In this document: positions 33,422 to 45,129 of the stretch, one piece after another
Layout: the number at the start of each line of letters is the position of its first letter
How positions within the stretch are numbered: the stretch's first letter is position 1
Translations under genes and position numbers: made by a program
Assembly: GCF_010183535.1 (NCBI RefSeq)
Contig: NC_071331.1
Location: 1,736,001-1,800,000 of the forward strand
Direction: 5' to 3'
Source of the DNA: Caenorhabditis remanei
Taxonomy: Eukaryota > Nematoda > Chromadorea > Rhabditida > Rhabditidae
DNA: 64,000 nt
The notes under the pieces: model-generated
Databases searched by the model: none
The model's input: the letters and a program-made list of their open reading frames with translations, nothing else
Told to the model about the DNA's origin: nothing

Positions 33422-34922
33422 TCTTTACTAATAATATTCAACAGATCCGTTTGTGTATTTGTTTGTCGCCAGCCATAACTCCCTTCGTAGTGGGCCGATT
33501 TTTATGAAACCTGGATAGATGTATTGGAAATGTGTCTTAGTTGATGCCCGAACTTTTCTTTTTTCAAAAATGTCTGTTTTGACGTCTTCTGGAGACGATG
33601 ACGATTTCAACAGTAAAAAGCGTTGAGAAAAGGTGTGTCCCGACAGGGTGGTAGATAGCTCAAAATATCAACCTAACACTACTGACTCGGTGTTTCTTGA
33701 CTGCACTCTCGAGAGCGTCCGGCCGCGCGTATTTGGTGTTGCGGTCTACGCAGATGACTCCTACGCACGGAATGATGAGTTCGTTCCCGCTAGGTCGGAA
33801 ATGTTTTTTGGTTATTTGTTTTGATAAGAACATAGACAGCCAGTATATGAAAGTTGTAAATATCGTCGTTACAGTCGAGATTTCGTAGATCAAAAGGGTT
33901 ACGTGGGTATCCGCACCAGTATTTTTCCACTGTTGACACCGCTACAATTCTGCCATAATAGGTGATTGAGTTCCAATTTTCAAAGTGTTTAAAAATTACA
34001 ATCCTGCAAACGCCGAGTCAGAAACTGACTTATCCATAATACTTCAAAAGGAAAATGTGTTTTGAAATTTTTGAACGTTTTTTGCGTATATCACTATTTA
34101 TGCCGCACCCTGTACATAAAGTGCATTTCATTGAGGATCTTTAAGAATTTTGCCAACGTTTGTGGTGCACTTTCAGGTACAAATGAGTGTTGGAATCAAA
34201 ATAGACTGAATAAAAGATGGGTACTTCTACTTTTGAACTTAGAAGTATGTAAAATAGTTTTGAAGTATTCTAGAGAAAAGAGGCGGCATCGCCGCCAAAG
34301 AGGTAAAAAATCAGAAAGCAGAACTTTTTGGATCAAACCAGACTAACAAAGAAGAAGATTTCCGTGTATATGGAAAACATCTTGAAAGGTTTTAGGGAGG
34401 GAGGCGACATCGCCGCCGATCAGTCAAAAACTCAAAAAGATACTTTAAGCGCATTTTTGAATATATGAATAGGAAAGTCTCCACATTCCTATGCTTCAGA
34501 AAAATATGTTCAAACTGAGAAAAAAAAATAGTAGAACAAATTCAAGCAAAATGGTCAAGAAGTGATGATGATTTGTGAATAAGGAACTTTGTCGTAACTC
34601 GGTTACCATCAAAAAAGAAACAAATTCTAGAAGTGAAGAAACCGCTCATACTGAATTCTATCCACAGGAAAAAAGTCTTTGAGAAAATTTGTCCAAATCT
34701 TATGAGAAAAACAGAGATGTTTTAATTGTTCTCTACCGGAACGGGCTGCTTAGCTAACAAAAACTACCAACAAGTGAATAAGTTATACGATCCAGAAGTA
34801 GAGGAAAATTCTGAGACCCCGATTGTTTGAACCATGTGAGAAGCTCCGCAGGCGCTTTAACACTTAGAAGGGTGGTGTTGAGAAGGAGGTTCAGTCGCCG
34901 TTAGGCGACGTGAACCGACTGG
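33422..34922 (+). mobile_element. non-autonomous Helitron H1
   Basis: The 5' end reads TCTTTACTAATAATATTCAA (a second TCTTTACTAA precedes it at 33412). The 3' end has the hairpin GTCGCCGTTAGGCGAC (34894-34909), then GTGAACCGACTGG, a CTRR end followed by T. The interior has palindromic GGCGGCATCGCCGCC blocks at about 34283 and 34407. No Rep/helicase frame is present. A solo mariner-like end lies within it (34066-34112). Confidence 0.75.
34066..34112. mobile_element. solo terminal repeat of the 45.13-kb mariner-like family
   Basis: ACGTTTTTTGCG, then TATCACTATTTATGCCGC and ACCCTG, followed by TA. This is the same end as the element at 45130-46416, with no partner nearby. Confidence 0.6.
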
Positions 34923-36858
34923 TAATATAATATTCAACAGATCCGTCTGTCCGTTTATTTGTCGCCGATCATAACTCCGTCCGTAGTGGACCGATTTTAA
35001 TGAAACCTGGATAGATAGGTTGGAAATTTGGCTTAGATGATGCCCGAACTTTCCTTTTTTCAAAAATATCAAATTTGACGTCTTCTGAAGACGATACCGA
35101 TTTCAACGGTAAAAAGCGTTGAGAAAAGGTGTGTCCCGACAGGGTGGTAGAAAGCTCAAAATATCAACCTAATATTACTGACTCGGTGTTTCATAACTAC
35201 ATTCTTGAGAGCGGTCGCCCGCCCCATGTTTGGTGTAATGGTGTACATCGATGACTCTCACGCACACGAGGAGAGTTCGTTCCCGCCCCGGGAACTTTTT
35301 TTGTTTTTTTTTGTTTTGATAAAAACATGGATCGCCAGTTTACGAAAGTTGTAAATAACTTTGTTAAGTCGAGAGAAAGTACGAAAGAAAAACAAATTTT
35401 GCCATAATGGGTGAATGAGTTCCAGCTTTAACGGTGTTTTAAAATTACAATCCCATAAACACTGAATCAGGAATTGATAGCAGTTTACAATAACACTTTT
35501 GTCCGCAGCTTCATGGGGGAGGGAGGCGGCATCGCCGCCGATCAGTCAAAAATTAAAAATTGATATACATATCATTGACCCGTTCCCATTCCGAGAAGGA
35601 AAAAAAGAAGACCAAATTTCAGTTTTCTGTAACAGTATTTTAAAAGTGTTCCGGTAAAGGTAGTTCGAGCAAGGTAAAGTAAAGAGGAACAGAGGAAGAC
35701 CTTTTCTTTTGTTACGTTTAATAAGCTTAGGAGTTTCCATTAAAACACGCCTGATTGTTTTCAGCGGCCCTATGGTTATGTTAAATTTTATTGTTTTATT
35801 TTGGCCTACTTCGAGGAGAGAGGCGGCATCGCCGCCGATCAGTCAAAAAAATTAAAAATTGATATCTGACCGCTCGCCTTTTGATGAGGGAAAACAAAGA
35901 GTTATCAAGTTTCAGTTATTCTGAAAGATTATTTTGAAATAAGGAAAAATTAAAAGTAAATTGAAAAACCGCTCATTCTAAATTTCTATTTCCATGAGGA
36001 TAAAAAAGTCATTGAGAAATTTTGTAGAATGGAAGTCCGAAAAAAAAGCCGGAACGTGTTGCCCGGCGGACAAAAACTACCAACAAGTGATAAAAGTTTT
36101 GTACGATCCAGAAGTAGGAAATAATTTTGATGTCCCGGCTGACTGAATCATTGAAAAAGCGCCGCAAGGGCTGCAAAACGGAGAAGGGTGCAGTAGGGAA
36201 GGAGGATGAGGAAGGAGGTCAACCAACTGATTCAGTACCGACCAGTTGTTAACCGACCCTTTTTAGTAAAAAAAAATCAGGAAGCAGAACGTTTTGGAAA
36301 AAAACTAGACTAAGAAGAAGATTTTAGTGTATATGAAACAATTCTTGAAAAATTCAGGGGGAAGGAGGCGACGTCGCGCCGCCGATCAATCAAAAACTTT
36401 GTCGTTGCTCGGCTACCTAAAAAAAATGAATTCTAGGATGTGAGTTTTTTAAAACACCGTCTTAGTCTGCCATCTTCCGAGAAGGGAGGCGGCATCGCCG
36501 CCGATCAGTCAAAAAATAAAAACTCATATCGGTGTGATCACTCGCCTTTTTGGGAGGGAAGAGAAAAGAGTTATCAAGTTCACGTTCTTCTGTAAGATTT
36601 TTTCAAAATAAGGAAAACAAAGGAAGAAAGATCGAATTCGAAAATTCAAAAACAGATCAATCTAAATTCCATATTCTATCAGGATGGAAGAAGTCATTGA
36701 GAAAGTTTGTAGAATTTAAGTCTGAAAAAGAGAGATTTTATAATTGTGCTTTGTCGGAACGAACTGCTCAGCTAAGAAGCGCCGCAGGCGCTGTAAAACT
36801 GAAAAGGGGGATGTAGGGAAGGAGGTTTAGTCGCCGTCAGGCGACGTAAACCGACTGG
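34923..36858 (+). mobile_element. non-autonomous Helitron H2, head-to-tail with H1
   Basis: It starts TAATATAATATTCAACAGAT directly after H1's CTGG and repeats H1's first ~450 bp. Palindromes GGCGGCATCGCCGCC lie near 35523, 35822 and 36489, with a variant near 36366. It ends with the hairpin GTCGCCGTCAGGCGAC (36830-36845), then GTAAACCGACTGG before T. A decayed terminal-like block near 36150 suggests internal duplication. Confidence 0.72.
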
Positions 36859-39800
36859 TACTATAGAATGTGTAGAGATAAGCAAACGAAACCGCAACTT
36901 AGTCATTTGTTTTTAATATATAACTGTAACAGTAAGAAAACAAAGAGGATGACTAACTTTTTTCTGAAAGACCGTTTTGTTAAAAGAATAAGTTTTCACT
37001 GTTTCTGTTTGATAACATTTGACACGAATGGTTGTTTTCATATTCAATGTTATTACCTATCATAATTTGAATATCACTAAACATTATTGCACCTGTTAGA
37101 ATCAAATTCTGTTGTGTCTCATCGATTAATATGTTTTATTTTTTATTCTATTTCAGGTAATCACTATGATAAACCACTCAAATGAAGATGTGCTGAGCAT
37201 GAGCATGACCCCAAGTTCATGTTGCTAAACTCAGAAACTGAAATAGTTTTCGATTTTCTCTTTACGAATTTCTACCAAGAGTGACTAATAAAAAGTTATG
37301 AACTGACTAGTGAGCTTCATAATCCGAGCGAAGTGATGAAAAAAGTAAGAATTTTTCGATAAAATAAAACGGTACATTTAATTCACCGTTTCAGTTAAGC
37401 GGTTTTCACAGAAGAAAACTTTATTGCCATTCTTGCGACAGTTGCGACAGGCCAGAGTATTGGAATATTTTACGCAGACCGTTAAACGACAAAAGTGCAT
37501 TGAATTCTCTTCAGATACATTTTTTAAAACTTAATCTAAGATTCTGTTTCTGATCGGAATCTTTTTGTAAGGTTAAACAGAGTAACCATTATTGAAAAAA
37601 CAGTAAAACTGTATCATGGCATATTCAAAGGTTCAAAGAAAATAAGTAGAAAAAAAAAGTTTTTTAACGAATAGGCAAGCAGTTATTCATTCATTATTGT
37701 TTCTGAAAAATTCAGATATTTTGCTTATTTTTCGGTTTGTTTGTTCACAATTTTCTGCTTCTTTGCGTTTCTATCAATTCATTGAATGCCGTTTAACTGT
37801 TTTCATATATCTATCGTTTGAGATTTCTCAAAGCTTCTTGAAAGTGTGTTATACAAGAGACATCGAGCTGTCAATTTCTTCATAATAAGAATTGATGATG
37901 ATACTCTCTCTTCAGCCCTCATTGAAACACAAATTGAAATTTTTGTTTGCAACCGTATAAATTAACAGACATGGCAATCGCAGAACGTGGTGAAGTCTAA
38001 AAGTTAATAACTAGGAAACACTATTTCCAACAGTTACCATCACGACCTATATATTTCTCTGTTGCTGGCAACTCACGAATTGTTGAAAAGACTATAAAAA
38101 CGTTCAATACCAAGAAAAAAAAGTTTCCTCAAATCACTTCTTAAAACTGGTTTTGGAGGAATATAATCGCTCAATTGACAAGTGAGACCATAAAGAAGAT
38201 GCGTATCCATAAACTGAGATTTCCAGTTTCATTAACGCATTTTATATTCCTACATAGTTGATTGGGTACTGCTTGAATCTTATCTAAATCGATAACCATT
38301 TTTGTTCTATTCAACTGTCCAGTTTCAAAATCTTTTCATTAATTTCAAAAAAATTTAAAAACAATTGACATACGAGTTTTCATTTTTGAATTGATAGGAA
38401 ACAGCACGACCAAAATATTCCACTTTCATATCTATCTCGTTTTTGATGACTTGCTGAAACAAAGTAATTTTTCCTCTTGATGGCATAAAAAAAACAATTC
38501 AAAACGAATGCATTTTATTTGACAGTCTTATTAACATTGAAAATTTCTAGACAATTTTGTAGAGACAAAAATTTCGCCAAAATGTACAAATTGTAGGATC
38601 TTCACAAATAATCGAGCGCATAATTCCTGTAATAGTTCTATCGCTTCGGCTGTACTCATAATGATTTTCTTTTCAGCTAGCTCACTCAACACGCCAAGTT
38701 GAAACACGAATATTTATTACACTAATGTTTAACCAAACAATACAGTTTTGTCGAGTTCTTAATTTGGCGTAGTTTTCCAACTAGCTACTACTTCTAAGAT
38801 GTTATAAACGCAGTTGAAAGATTTGTGAAATAAATTTCTGGAATTCGTTTCACAGGATTGTTCTTGTACACAAGTATTCAACTTAATAGAAATGTCTATT
38901 CAGAAAAAAATCAAAAAAGAATAAGGAAAAAATTCTGCTATCCTTCTCTACTTTTTAGTAGAAGATTTAGATTGTTTGTATTTGTAGCGCAACATAGATT
39001 CAATCAATCTGACAAAGCAAAATTTCTGAATAAAAATCCGATTCGTGGAAAAAGTTGAGGTAGATCATATACACAAACATTTACAAGATCAATGAAATCT
39101 TTTGCATCTCTGACCAATTTTTCAACTTTTTCGCAGTTTCAAAGTACGACCAAGTTCTGAAAAGAGCAGAGCTAGCAATGGTTTGTGTCGATGAAATGTC
39201 AAAGAAAAAAAAATTTGCAAATAGTGAGACAACTTCTGAAAATAACAGGAAAAAGCCGCCTGGCGGTTAACTGAATTCAATCTTATCTGTTTTAGCTTTC
39301 ACGAAATTCGAAACGAAAACTAAATAAAACCTGATAAAATTAAAATTAAAATTAACTTATTACTAATATTTACCAACAATTTTCTCAAACAATAAGTATT
39401 TCTGTTACAGCTACAACAGATGAAAATTGAAATTTTCACAATTTTGTTTGTATATGGTTAGATCAACGGTTGTCTTAGCTGGGAGATGTAAATAATGAAA
39501 AGTTAGCAGTTTCTAACAAAAAGTTTAAAAAAAAACATTTTCAATGATTTCGCTAATAGTTTCTTCTTTTTGAAAACTACTTCAAATGAAATACTATCGA
39601 AACAAAAAAGTTCCGGTATTTTTTTTCACGATAAAATGCAGACTCAGTGCAAAAATACTACTGACTATGAGTATGCATTCTGACGTGAGGAAAAATGTCT
39701 GAACTTTTTTTATTTCAACAATAAATGGTTAGCTATAAAATCAAAATCTATTGAACTCCATTATTTCATATTTTTTACACACATATAAATGCGGCGTTTT

Positions 39801-40141
39801 GCAGTATTGGAATCTAGCACCCTCTCTTTTCCATCGAGGACTTTATCCAACCCCAACTTTTACAGTTTCATTGAAAAGATCTTTCATTTCTATCTAACTT
39901 ACATTAATAATCAAGAAGCACGAACAGCGAAGACACCGTAATATTATCCAGATATCAAAAACAAGATTTGAAAGAGGCTCTCGACGACCTTCGTGCAATT
40001 ATCCCCTATGCTCATTGTGGTTCTGTAAGGAAGTTGAGCAAGATTGCAACATTGCTTCTGACTCAAAACCATACTATTGTACAGGTCAAGAACGAAACGA
40101 ATTAATTAGGATTAAGATATCAATTCTGGAAAATCAGAAAA

Positions 40142-40149
40142 TGAAACAG
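40142..40149 (-). promoter_or_regulatory. Ruby-motif core inside the bHLH-remnant intron
   Basis: TGAAACAG on plus; paralogues at 25493 and 29637. Confidence 0.6.
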
Positions 40150-40202
40150 AAAAAAATTCATCTGGACGAGAAAAGTTGAGTTCTCTAAGAAAAAATTATT
40201 TG

Positions 40203-40210
40203 CTGTTTCA
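40203..40210 (+). promoter_or_regulatory. Ruby-motif core inside the bHLH-remnant intron
   Basis: CTGTTTCA followed by AAACCATGCTTTTCACTGAA; paralogues at 25571 and 26030. TAAT with T at 40248 lies 38 nt past the core. Confidence 0.62.
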
Positions 40211-40797
40211 AAACCATGCTTTTCACTGAATGACTGTTACCAGATAATGTTTTTACAGTTATTTGTATTTCATTCCAAAGCAATCGAGGAGCTGAGCGTT
40301 CTAGTGTCCAAGTTGAAGAAAAAGACATCGTCTGAAAGTTCTAAGCCTGCTGAGAGTTTGGACAAAGAGTCTTCCCCGAAATCATCGTTGTCATTTAAAG
40401 AATCATCGAATTCTGAAAATTATTGAGATCATGAGTTGATATTTGAAATAAAACTATTTTGAGTTTCAGATAATTGTTATAACTCAAAACAAACTATTGA
40501 TTTGTTTAGTAGACCGTTAGCGATTCAATTAACTTTAAAATTTTATTTTATGAATTCCGATTATGAAATAGTAACAACTTAAGTTAGCTTTGAATCAGAA
40601 TAAAAATAGTATCTGTGTTAAAGCCATTTGCTTTTAATTTCAAAATTGTATTCTTTAAAAAACTATTCTAGACTCATATCTTCAGTCTCCAGTCTTGATA
40701 AAAAATAGTTACACGCCAATTACATTGTTTTTCATATCAGAAAAATGATACATTGCTGTTGAAATAGTAGAAAAAGTTTATTTTTATCGTTTTTTCG

Positions 40798-40805
40798 CTG
40801 TTTCA
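40798..40805 (+). promoter_or_regulatory. Ruby-motif core of a putative 21U-RNA locus
   Basis: CTGTTTCA in TTCGCTGTTTCAGACACAAC; uninterrupted paralogue of the hAT-edge core at 27092. Confidence 0.6.
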
Positions 40806-40850
40806 GACACAACTAATTCACTCATTTTTTGTTCAACTATTTGTGTGTAA

Positions 40851-40858
40851 CTGTTTCA
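40851..40858 (+). promoter_or_regulatory. Ruby-motif core of a putative 21U-RNA locus
   Basis: CTGTTTCA in GTGTAACTGTTTCACAG; paralogue of 31167, only 53 bases from the core at 40798. Confidence 0.6.
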
Positions 40859-41743
40859 CAGAATTAACGAATTTTTACTGCTCAATTAACGCCTCATTCA
40901 TCAAGCATGGTTATGTTTTTGCTGGAACGTATTGTGCAAATTTTTCAAATATGTATTTTGGCAACAATTTCGCCAATAAAGAATTAGAAAAATCACTGCT
41001 GGCACATATTTTCATTAAATCTTTTAGGAAAACAATAATACTCTTTCCCGTTATTCCTAACTAAATACCATTACTTTGGACTTTCGGCTCCTCAAAATGC
41101 TAATCTTTTAACATAAAATATGTTAAACTTTCAGTTTCAGAACCTTGGCTTTTTAAAAATAAAACTTCCGTATTCGGCCACTACGCATATCAGAAATTTT
41201 GTTAGGGAATTAAAAAAAAATAAACGTAGTATTTTTTTATTTCCTTCTTCTAACATGAATTTTCGGTTTCCTTTCTGCTTTATGTTATTAGTTCTTTTTA
41301 AATTAGAAGTTATTTTGTTCTTCATGCCTTTCCGATTTTGCTCTCAACTAATGTTGCAGTTTGGAGTTCGGGATAACTTCCGAAAGTGTTTAATGATGGT
41401 TGTGATAACTGTTTCTATCTAAAAAATTGTTAGAAACTGTAATTTTTACGTGAATAGCTTTCGCCATTAATTTTGTTGCTGTTGCTGCAAAGTGTAAATT
41501 TCAGCATTATATCTTTGCCAGGCAGGTAAACTTTATTTTATTAAAATTTCGCCAAATTTTATTTTGACGTTTACTATTTTTAGACCTCGGTCACAAATCA
41601 AAAATAATAAATCAATGATACCATAGATGACACTAGAGCATTCGAAACAAATGGTTGTTTTCATAATCAACGTTTTTACCAATTGTGATTTGAATATCAC
41701 AAAACATTACTGAGTTTCATCGATAAATATTTTTGTTTATATT

Positions 41744-41751
41744 CTGTTTCA
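41744..41751 (+). promoter_or_regulatory. Ruby-motif core of a putative 21U-RNA locus
   Basis: CTGTTTCA in ATTCTGTTTCAGGTGATGAC. Paralogues at 28430 and 37155 read CTATTTCA, so the exact core is specific to this copy. Confidence 0.5.
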
Positions 41752-42997
41752 GGTGATGACACTAATAAACCACTCAAATTAATATGTGCTAAGTATGACC
41801 CCAAGTTCATGTTGCTAAACTCAAAAACTGAAATATTTTTCGATTGTCTCTTTACGAACTTTTACTAACAGTGACTAATGCAAAGTTATAAGACTCTTGT
41901 TATCGGAAAAAAGCTGTCAACTGAGTTAGGATGAGAAGGTAATCATTTTTCAATAATATAACACTGTAAATTAAATTCACTGTATCAGTTAGAAGGTTTT
42001 CGAAGGAAAAAACTCTACCGCAGTTCCTGTACTGTAAAGGAATGCCCAGAATGTTGAAATATTTAATACGGACCGTAAAGTGAAAACGACAAAATAGTTA
42101 AAGTTAATAGTTAGGAAATACAGTTTCCAACAGTTTATATTACTCTGTTGCTGGCAACTTTCTGACATACTTTTTCAAAAAGTGGTTTTGTAGGAATCGA
42201 ATCGTTCCATTGACAAGTGTGACCATAATAACAGATGCGTAACCATAAACTCTGTTTTCCAGTTTCATAGACACATTTTTATATTCCGATAGAGAAACCA
42301 TAGTTGATTGGTTATTTGTCTTATCTTAATCGATTACTTTTTTTTGAACTAATCAACTGTCCAGTTTCGAAGCTGTTTTATTAATTTGAATCGAAAATAA
42401 AAAATATTGAGATCATGTTTTCATTTGTGAATTGATAGGAGAATTATCGAAAAATATTGTTCCAGTTCCATATCTCTCTCCTTTATGATGACTTTCTGAA
42501 ACAAACTAATTTTTCCTCTTGATGGCATAGAAAAAACAATTCAAAACGATTGCATTTTATTTAGCAGTCTTAATAACAATGAAAACGTCATAACGTACAA
42601 ATTGTAGGATCTTCACAAAAAAATTGAGCGCATAATTACTGTAACAGGTTTCTATTAATCGGTGTACAAAATGGTTGGCTGTAACATCCTGAGCACGGCA
42701 GTACAAAAAAGAAAATAAATGTTGAACTTTATACATCTCACTCAACACGGTTTGTTGAAACACGAAAATTTATTATTCTCAAGTTTACCCAAACATTACA
42801 GTTTCGTCGATTCCTTAAATTAATATAGTTTTCAAACAAGCTACTTCTTATATGAATGAACCCGAGTTAAACATCAGAAAAATGAATTTCTGGAGTTTGT
42901 CTTACACGATTGTTCATGTACGCAAGTATTCTACTCAGTGCAAATGTTTATTCAGAAAAATATCAAAGAAGAATAAGGAACATTTATTGATGTTCAG

Positions 42998-43189
42998 CAG
43001 AGCTGTGCGGAAGTAAAATTTTCAAAAAAGGAAGACGGAAGAAGGAAGAGGGAATAACATTTTCGAAAAGGAAAACGGAAGAAGGAAGAAGGAACGAAAA
43101 TTTTAAAAAAGGAAGAAGCAAAAGGAAGAAGGAATAAAATTTCAAAAAAGGAAGAAGGAAAAAGGAAGAAGGAATTCCGCACAGCTCTG
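42998..43189. mobile_element. hAT-like element, subfamily A copy 2
   Basis: Termini CAGAGCTGTGCGG and CCGCACAGCTCTG, GGAAGAAGGAA interior. Exact 8-bp duplication ATGTTCAG at 42990-42997 and 43190-43197. The paralogue at 28729-28736 has a single ATGTTCAG with no insertion, an empty site. Confidence 0.9.
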
Positions 43190-43662
43190 ATGTTCAGCTC
43201 TCCTTCAGTGTAGAAGATTTACATTTTTGTATGTGTAGCTCAGAATATGTTCAAACCAAAGTTGCAACGAGCATGCCTGTTTTTACAAAAGCAAAAAGAA
43301 ATAAAAAGTTTTGTAAAATTTGCTGTTTCTTGCAGCCGAAGTATTGTGTTATTGTTTCACAAATAGGTCTTGCTGCTATGTCGTCTAAGAGGTTTTTTTC
43401 CTTACTATTATTATTTCCTTTCTTCAACAGTTATCTTCGCACTCTCTTTTTCATCATTCCTCGCTTGCTACTCATTAAATCAGCTTAAACTCATCCCACC
43501 TATCCGTTAAAATTTGTTTTCGTTATACTGAAGTTTGCGGATATCATAATTTATACTGGATTCTTGAAACTGAACTTTCACGGAAATTTTGTGAATACTA
43601 ATTTTGTGATTTGTTTTATGTACTTTGGTTTGTAGAGTAGCGAGCTTCTCCTTCGTTTTCGA
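43190..43662. repeat. piRNA-type DNA, paralogue of 28.73-28.93 kb
   Basis: The near-core pair CTGTTTCT (43323) and TTGTTTCA (43352) matches 28869 and 28898. No gene is seen. Confidence 0.5.
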
Positions 43663-44002
43663 CATACTTGTCAACCGGCCCGGCTCGTAACTCGCGTCAA
43701 ACTCAATATTATGAGCTGACAAATATACCAAAATGTAGATCTCGACGAGTTCTATGTCCGTGACCTACTACGGGCCGGATGTCGATTCGTTAATATGCCG
43801 CGGGCCGGGCTAGAATGGTTTTTTTTGGCAATTTTCGCGTTTTTTGGCACTTTTTTCCGGCCCGCGGCACATTAACGAATAGCCATCTGGCCCGTAGTAG
43901 CTCTGTGTCATAGAACTCGTTGAGATCTACATTTTGGTATATTTTTGAGCTCATAATATTCATTTTGACGCGAGTTACGAGCCGGCCCGGTTGACAAGTA
44001 TA
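43663..44002. mobile_element. foldback hAT-like element with ~150-bp inverted arms
   Basis: It begins CATACTTGTCAACCGG and ends CCGGTTGACAAGTATA. The arms (CGTAACTCGCGTCAA / TTGACGCGAGTTACG and further inward) pair for about 150 bp around a short core. The 8-bp flanks GTTTTCGA (43655-43662, 44003-44010) are identical. The tips resemble those of the GGCCGG elements at 30772 and 51605. Confidence 0.85.
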
Positions 44003-44279
44003 GTTTTCGATGCCCATCAAAAATCTGTAAAATAGTTTGCCGTATTTGCAACATTGTGAAACTGTATTATTTTGTTTTTTTCTTTTTTTTCTAGATTCCT
44101 CCAAGTTCGTCCGTATTTTATTCTGCTTGACCGTTTTTAGAACGGATGTTGTTTTTGAAAACGTCAAAATCGCATCTTGATTGTTTGAAGAACTGTGTGA
44201 CTTCAATTACAGTTTCATAGAAACACAAGTTATATTGAAATCATAATAAAATGGTCAAAATAGATGGAGCAGTAGACAT

Positions 44280-44823
44280 CAGAGTTGAGCGGAATTCCGC
44301 CTTCCGCCTTCCGCTTTCCGCCACTTTTCTCTTTCCGCTTTCCGCTTTCCGCCGAAAAATGTTTTATTCCGCCTTCCGCTTTCCGCTTTCCGCCAAAAAT
44401 TTTCCTATTTCCGCCTTCCGCTATTTAAAGATTTTTTCCTCAGCTTGAAAAACTTGATCATCTATTCCAATTTACTGATATTTTTGAGGTTTTTTGCAGA
44501 AAAGCTATCAGTGTATACCGAAAAAAACAAAATTTAACACAAATTTAACCATTTTAGTGTTTTTTACTACAAAATAAGGCCGAAATCGTATTTTTTAAAG
44601 AGACATTGTATTCCGCCTTCCGCCTTTTGGCATTTTTTTTCATTCCGCTTTCCGCCTTCAGCCTTCCGCCAAAGCATTTTAGCTTCCGCCTTCCGCTCTC
44701 CGCTTTCCGCCGATATATTTTCAATTCCGCCTTCCGCCTTCCGCTTTCCGCCCAAAAAATGTTCATTCCGCTTTCCGCCTTCCGCCTTCCGCCATTTCAA
44801 AAACCGCATTCCGCTCAACTCTG
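44280..44823. mobile_element. hAT-like element, subfamily B copy 1
   Basis: Termini CAGAGTTGAGCGGAAT and ATTCCGCTCAACTCTG. Exact 8-bp duplication GTAGACAT (44272-44279, 44824-44831). Both arms are runs of CCGCCTTCCGCTTT, with about 190 bp of unique DNA between. No coding capacity. Confidence 0.9.
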
Positions 44824-44956
44824 GTAGACATGCACGTAATTTTTCTGTTGTTAATCTCAAACCGTGTTTTCAAGTTTGTATTCCGTGATTCTCTGCAATT
44901 CAACAATTTCAGATAAGCTAGCAGATAAAATTGTAATATAGAAGTGCTACGTAAAC

Positions 44957-45073
44957 CAGAGTTGAGCAGAATTCCGCCTTCCGTCTTCCTCTTTCCAGCT
45001 TTCCGCCACTTTTTTCTTTCCTCCTTCCGCTTTCCGCTAAATTTTTGCGCTTTCCACATTCCGCTCAATTCTG
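44957..45073. mobile_element. hAT-like element, subfamily B copy 2 (117 bp)
   Basis: Termini CAGAGTTGAGCAGAAT and ATTCCGCTCAATTCTG with exact 8-bp duplication ACGTAAAC (44949-44956, 45074-45081). The interior is only the CCGCCTTCC-type repeat. Confidence 0.88.
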
Positions 45074-45129
45074 ACGTAAACACCTGTTTTGTATTTATTC
45101 TTTTTTATTTTGACCCTTTTTCTATTGTA

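Larger units (their letters stand above)
39950..40426 (+). pseudogene. Olig-family bHLH gene, best-preserved partial copy (copy 4)
   Basis: Exon 1 (39950-40084) reads RYQKQDLKEALDDLRAIIP, then YAHCGSVRKLSKIATLLL and TQNHTIVQ, helix 1-loop-helix 2 of an Olig-type bHLH DNA-binding factor (C. elegans hlh-17/31/32 group). A donor CAG|GTCAAG follows. The ancestral acceptor, TATTTCAG in copy 1, is TATTTCAT here. An upstream TTTTTACAG (to 40258) would keep the frame and add six codons. Exon 2 (40259-40426) reads IEELSVLVSKLKKKTSSES and a Ser/Lys-rich tail to TGA. The intron holds two Ruby cores on opposite strands. No start codon or full basic region is visible upstream, so I call it a partial pseudogene. 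Confidence 0.6.
36859..42997. repeat. piRNA-type DNA, paralogous to 24.4-28.9 kb
   Basis: This is an ordered mosaic of duplicates: 36900-37160 matches 28180-28440, 38500-38960 matches 42540-43000 and 28486-28720, 39061-40800 matches 24366-27100, and 41640-41770 matches 28310-28450. Six exact Ruby cores and one bHLH copy are annotated separately. No complete gene is seen. Confidence 0.6.
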
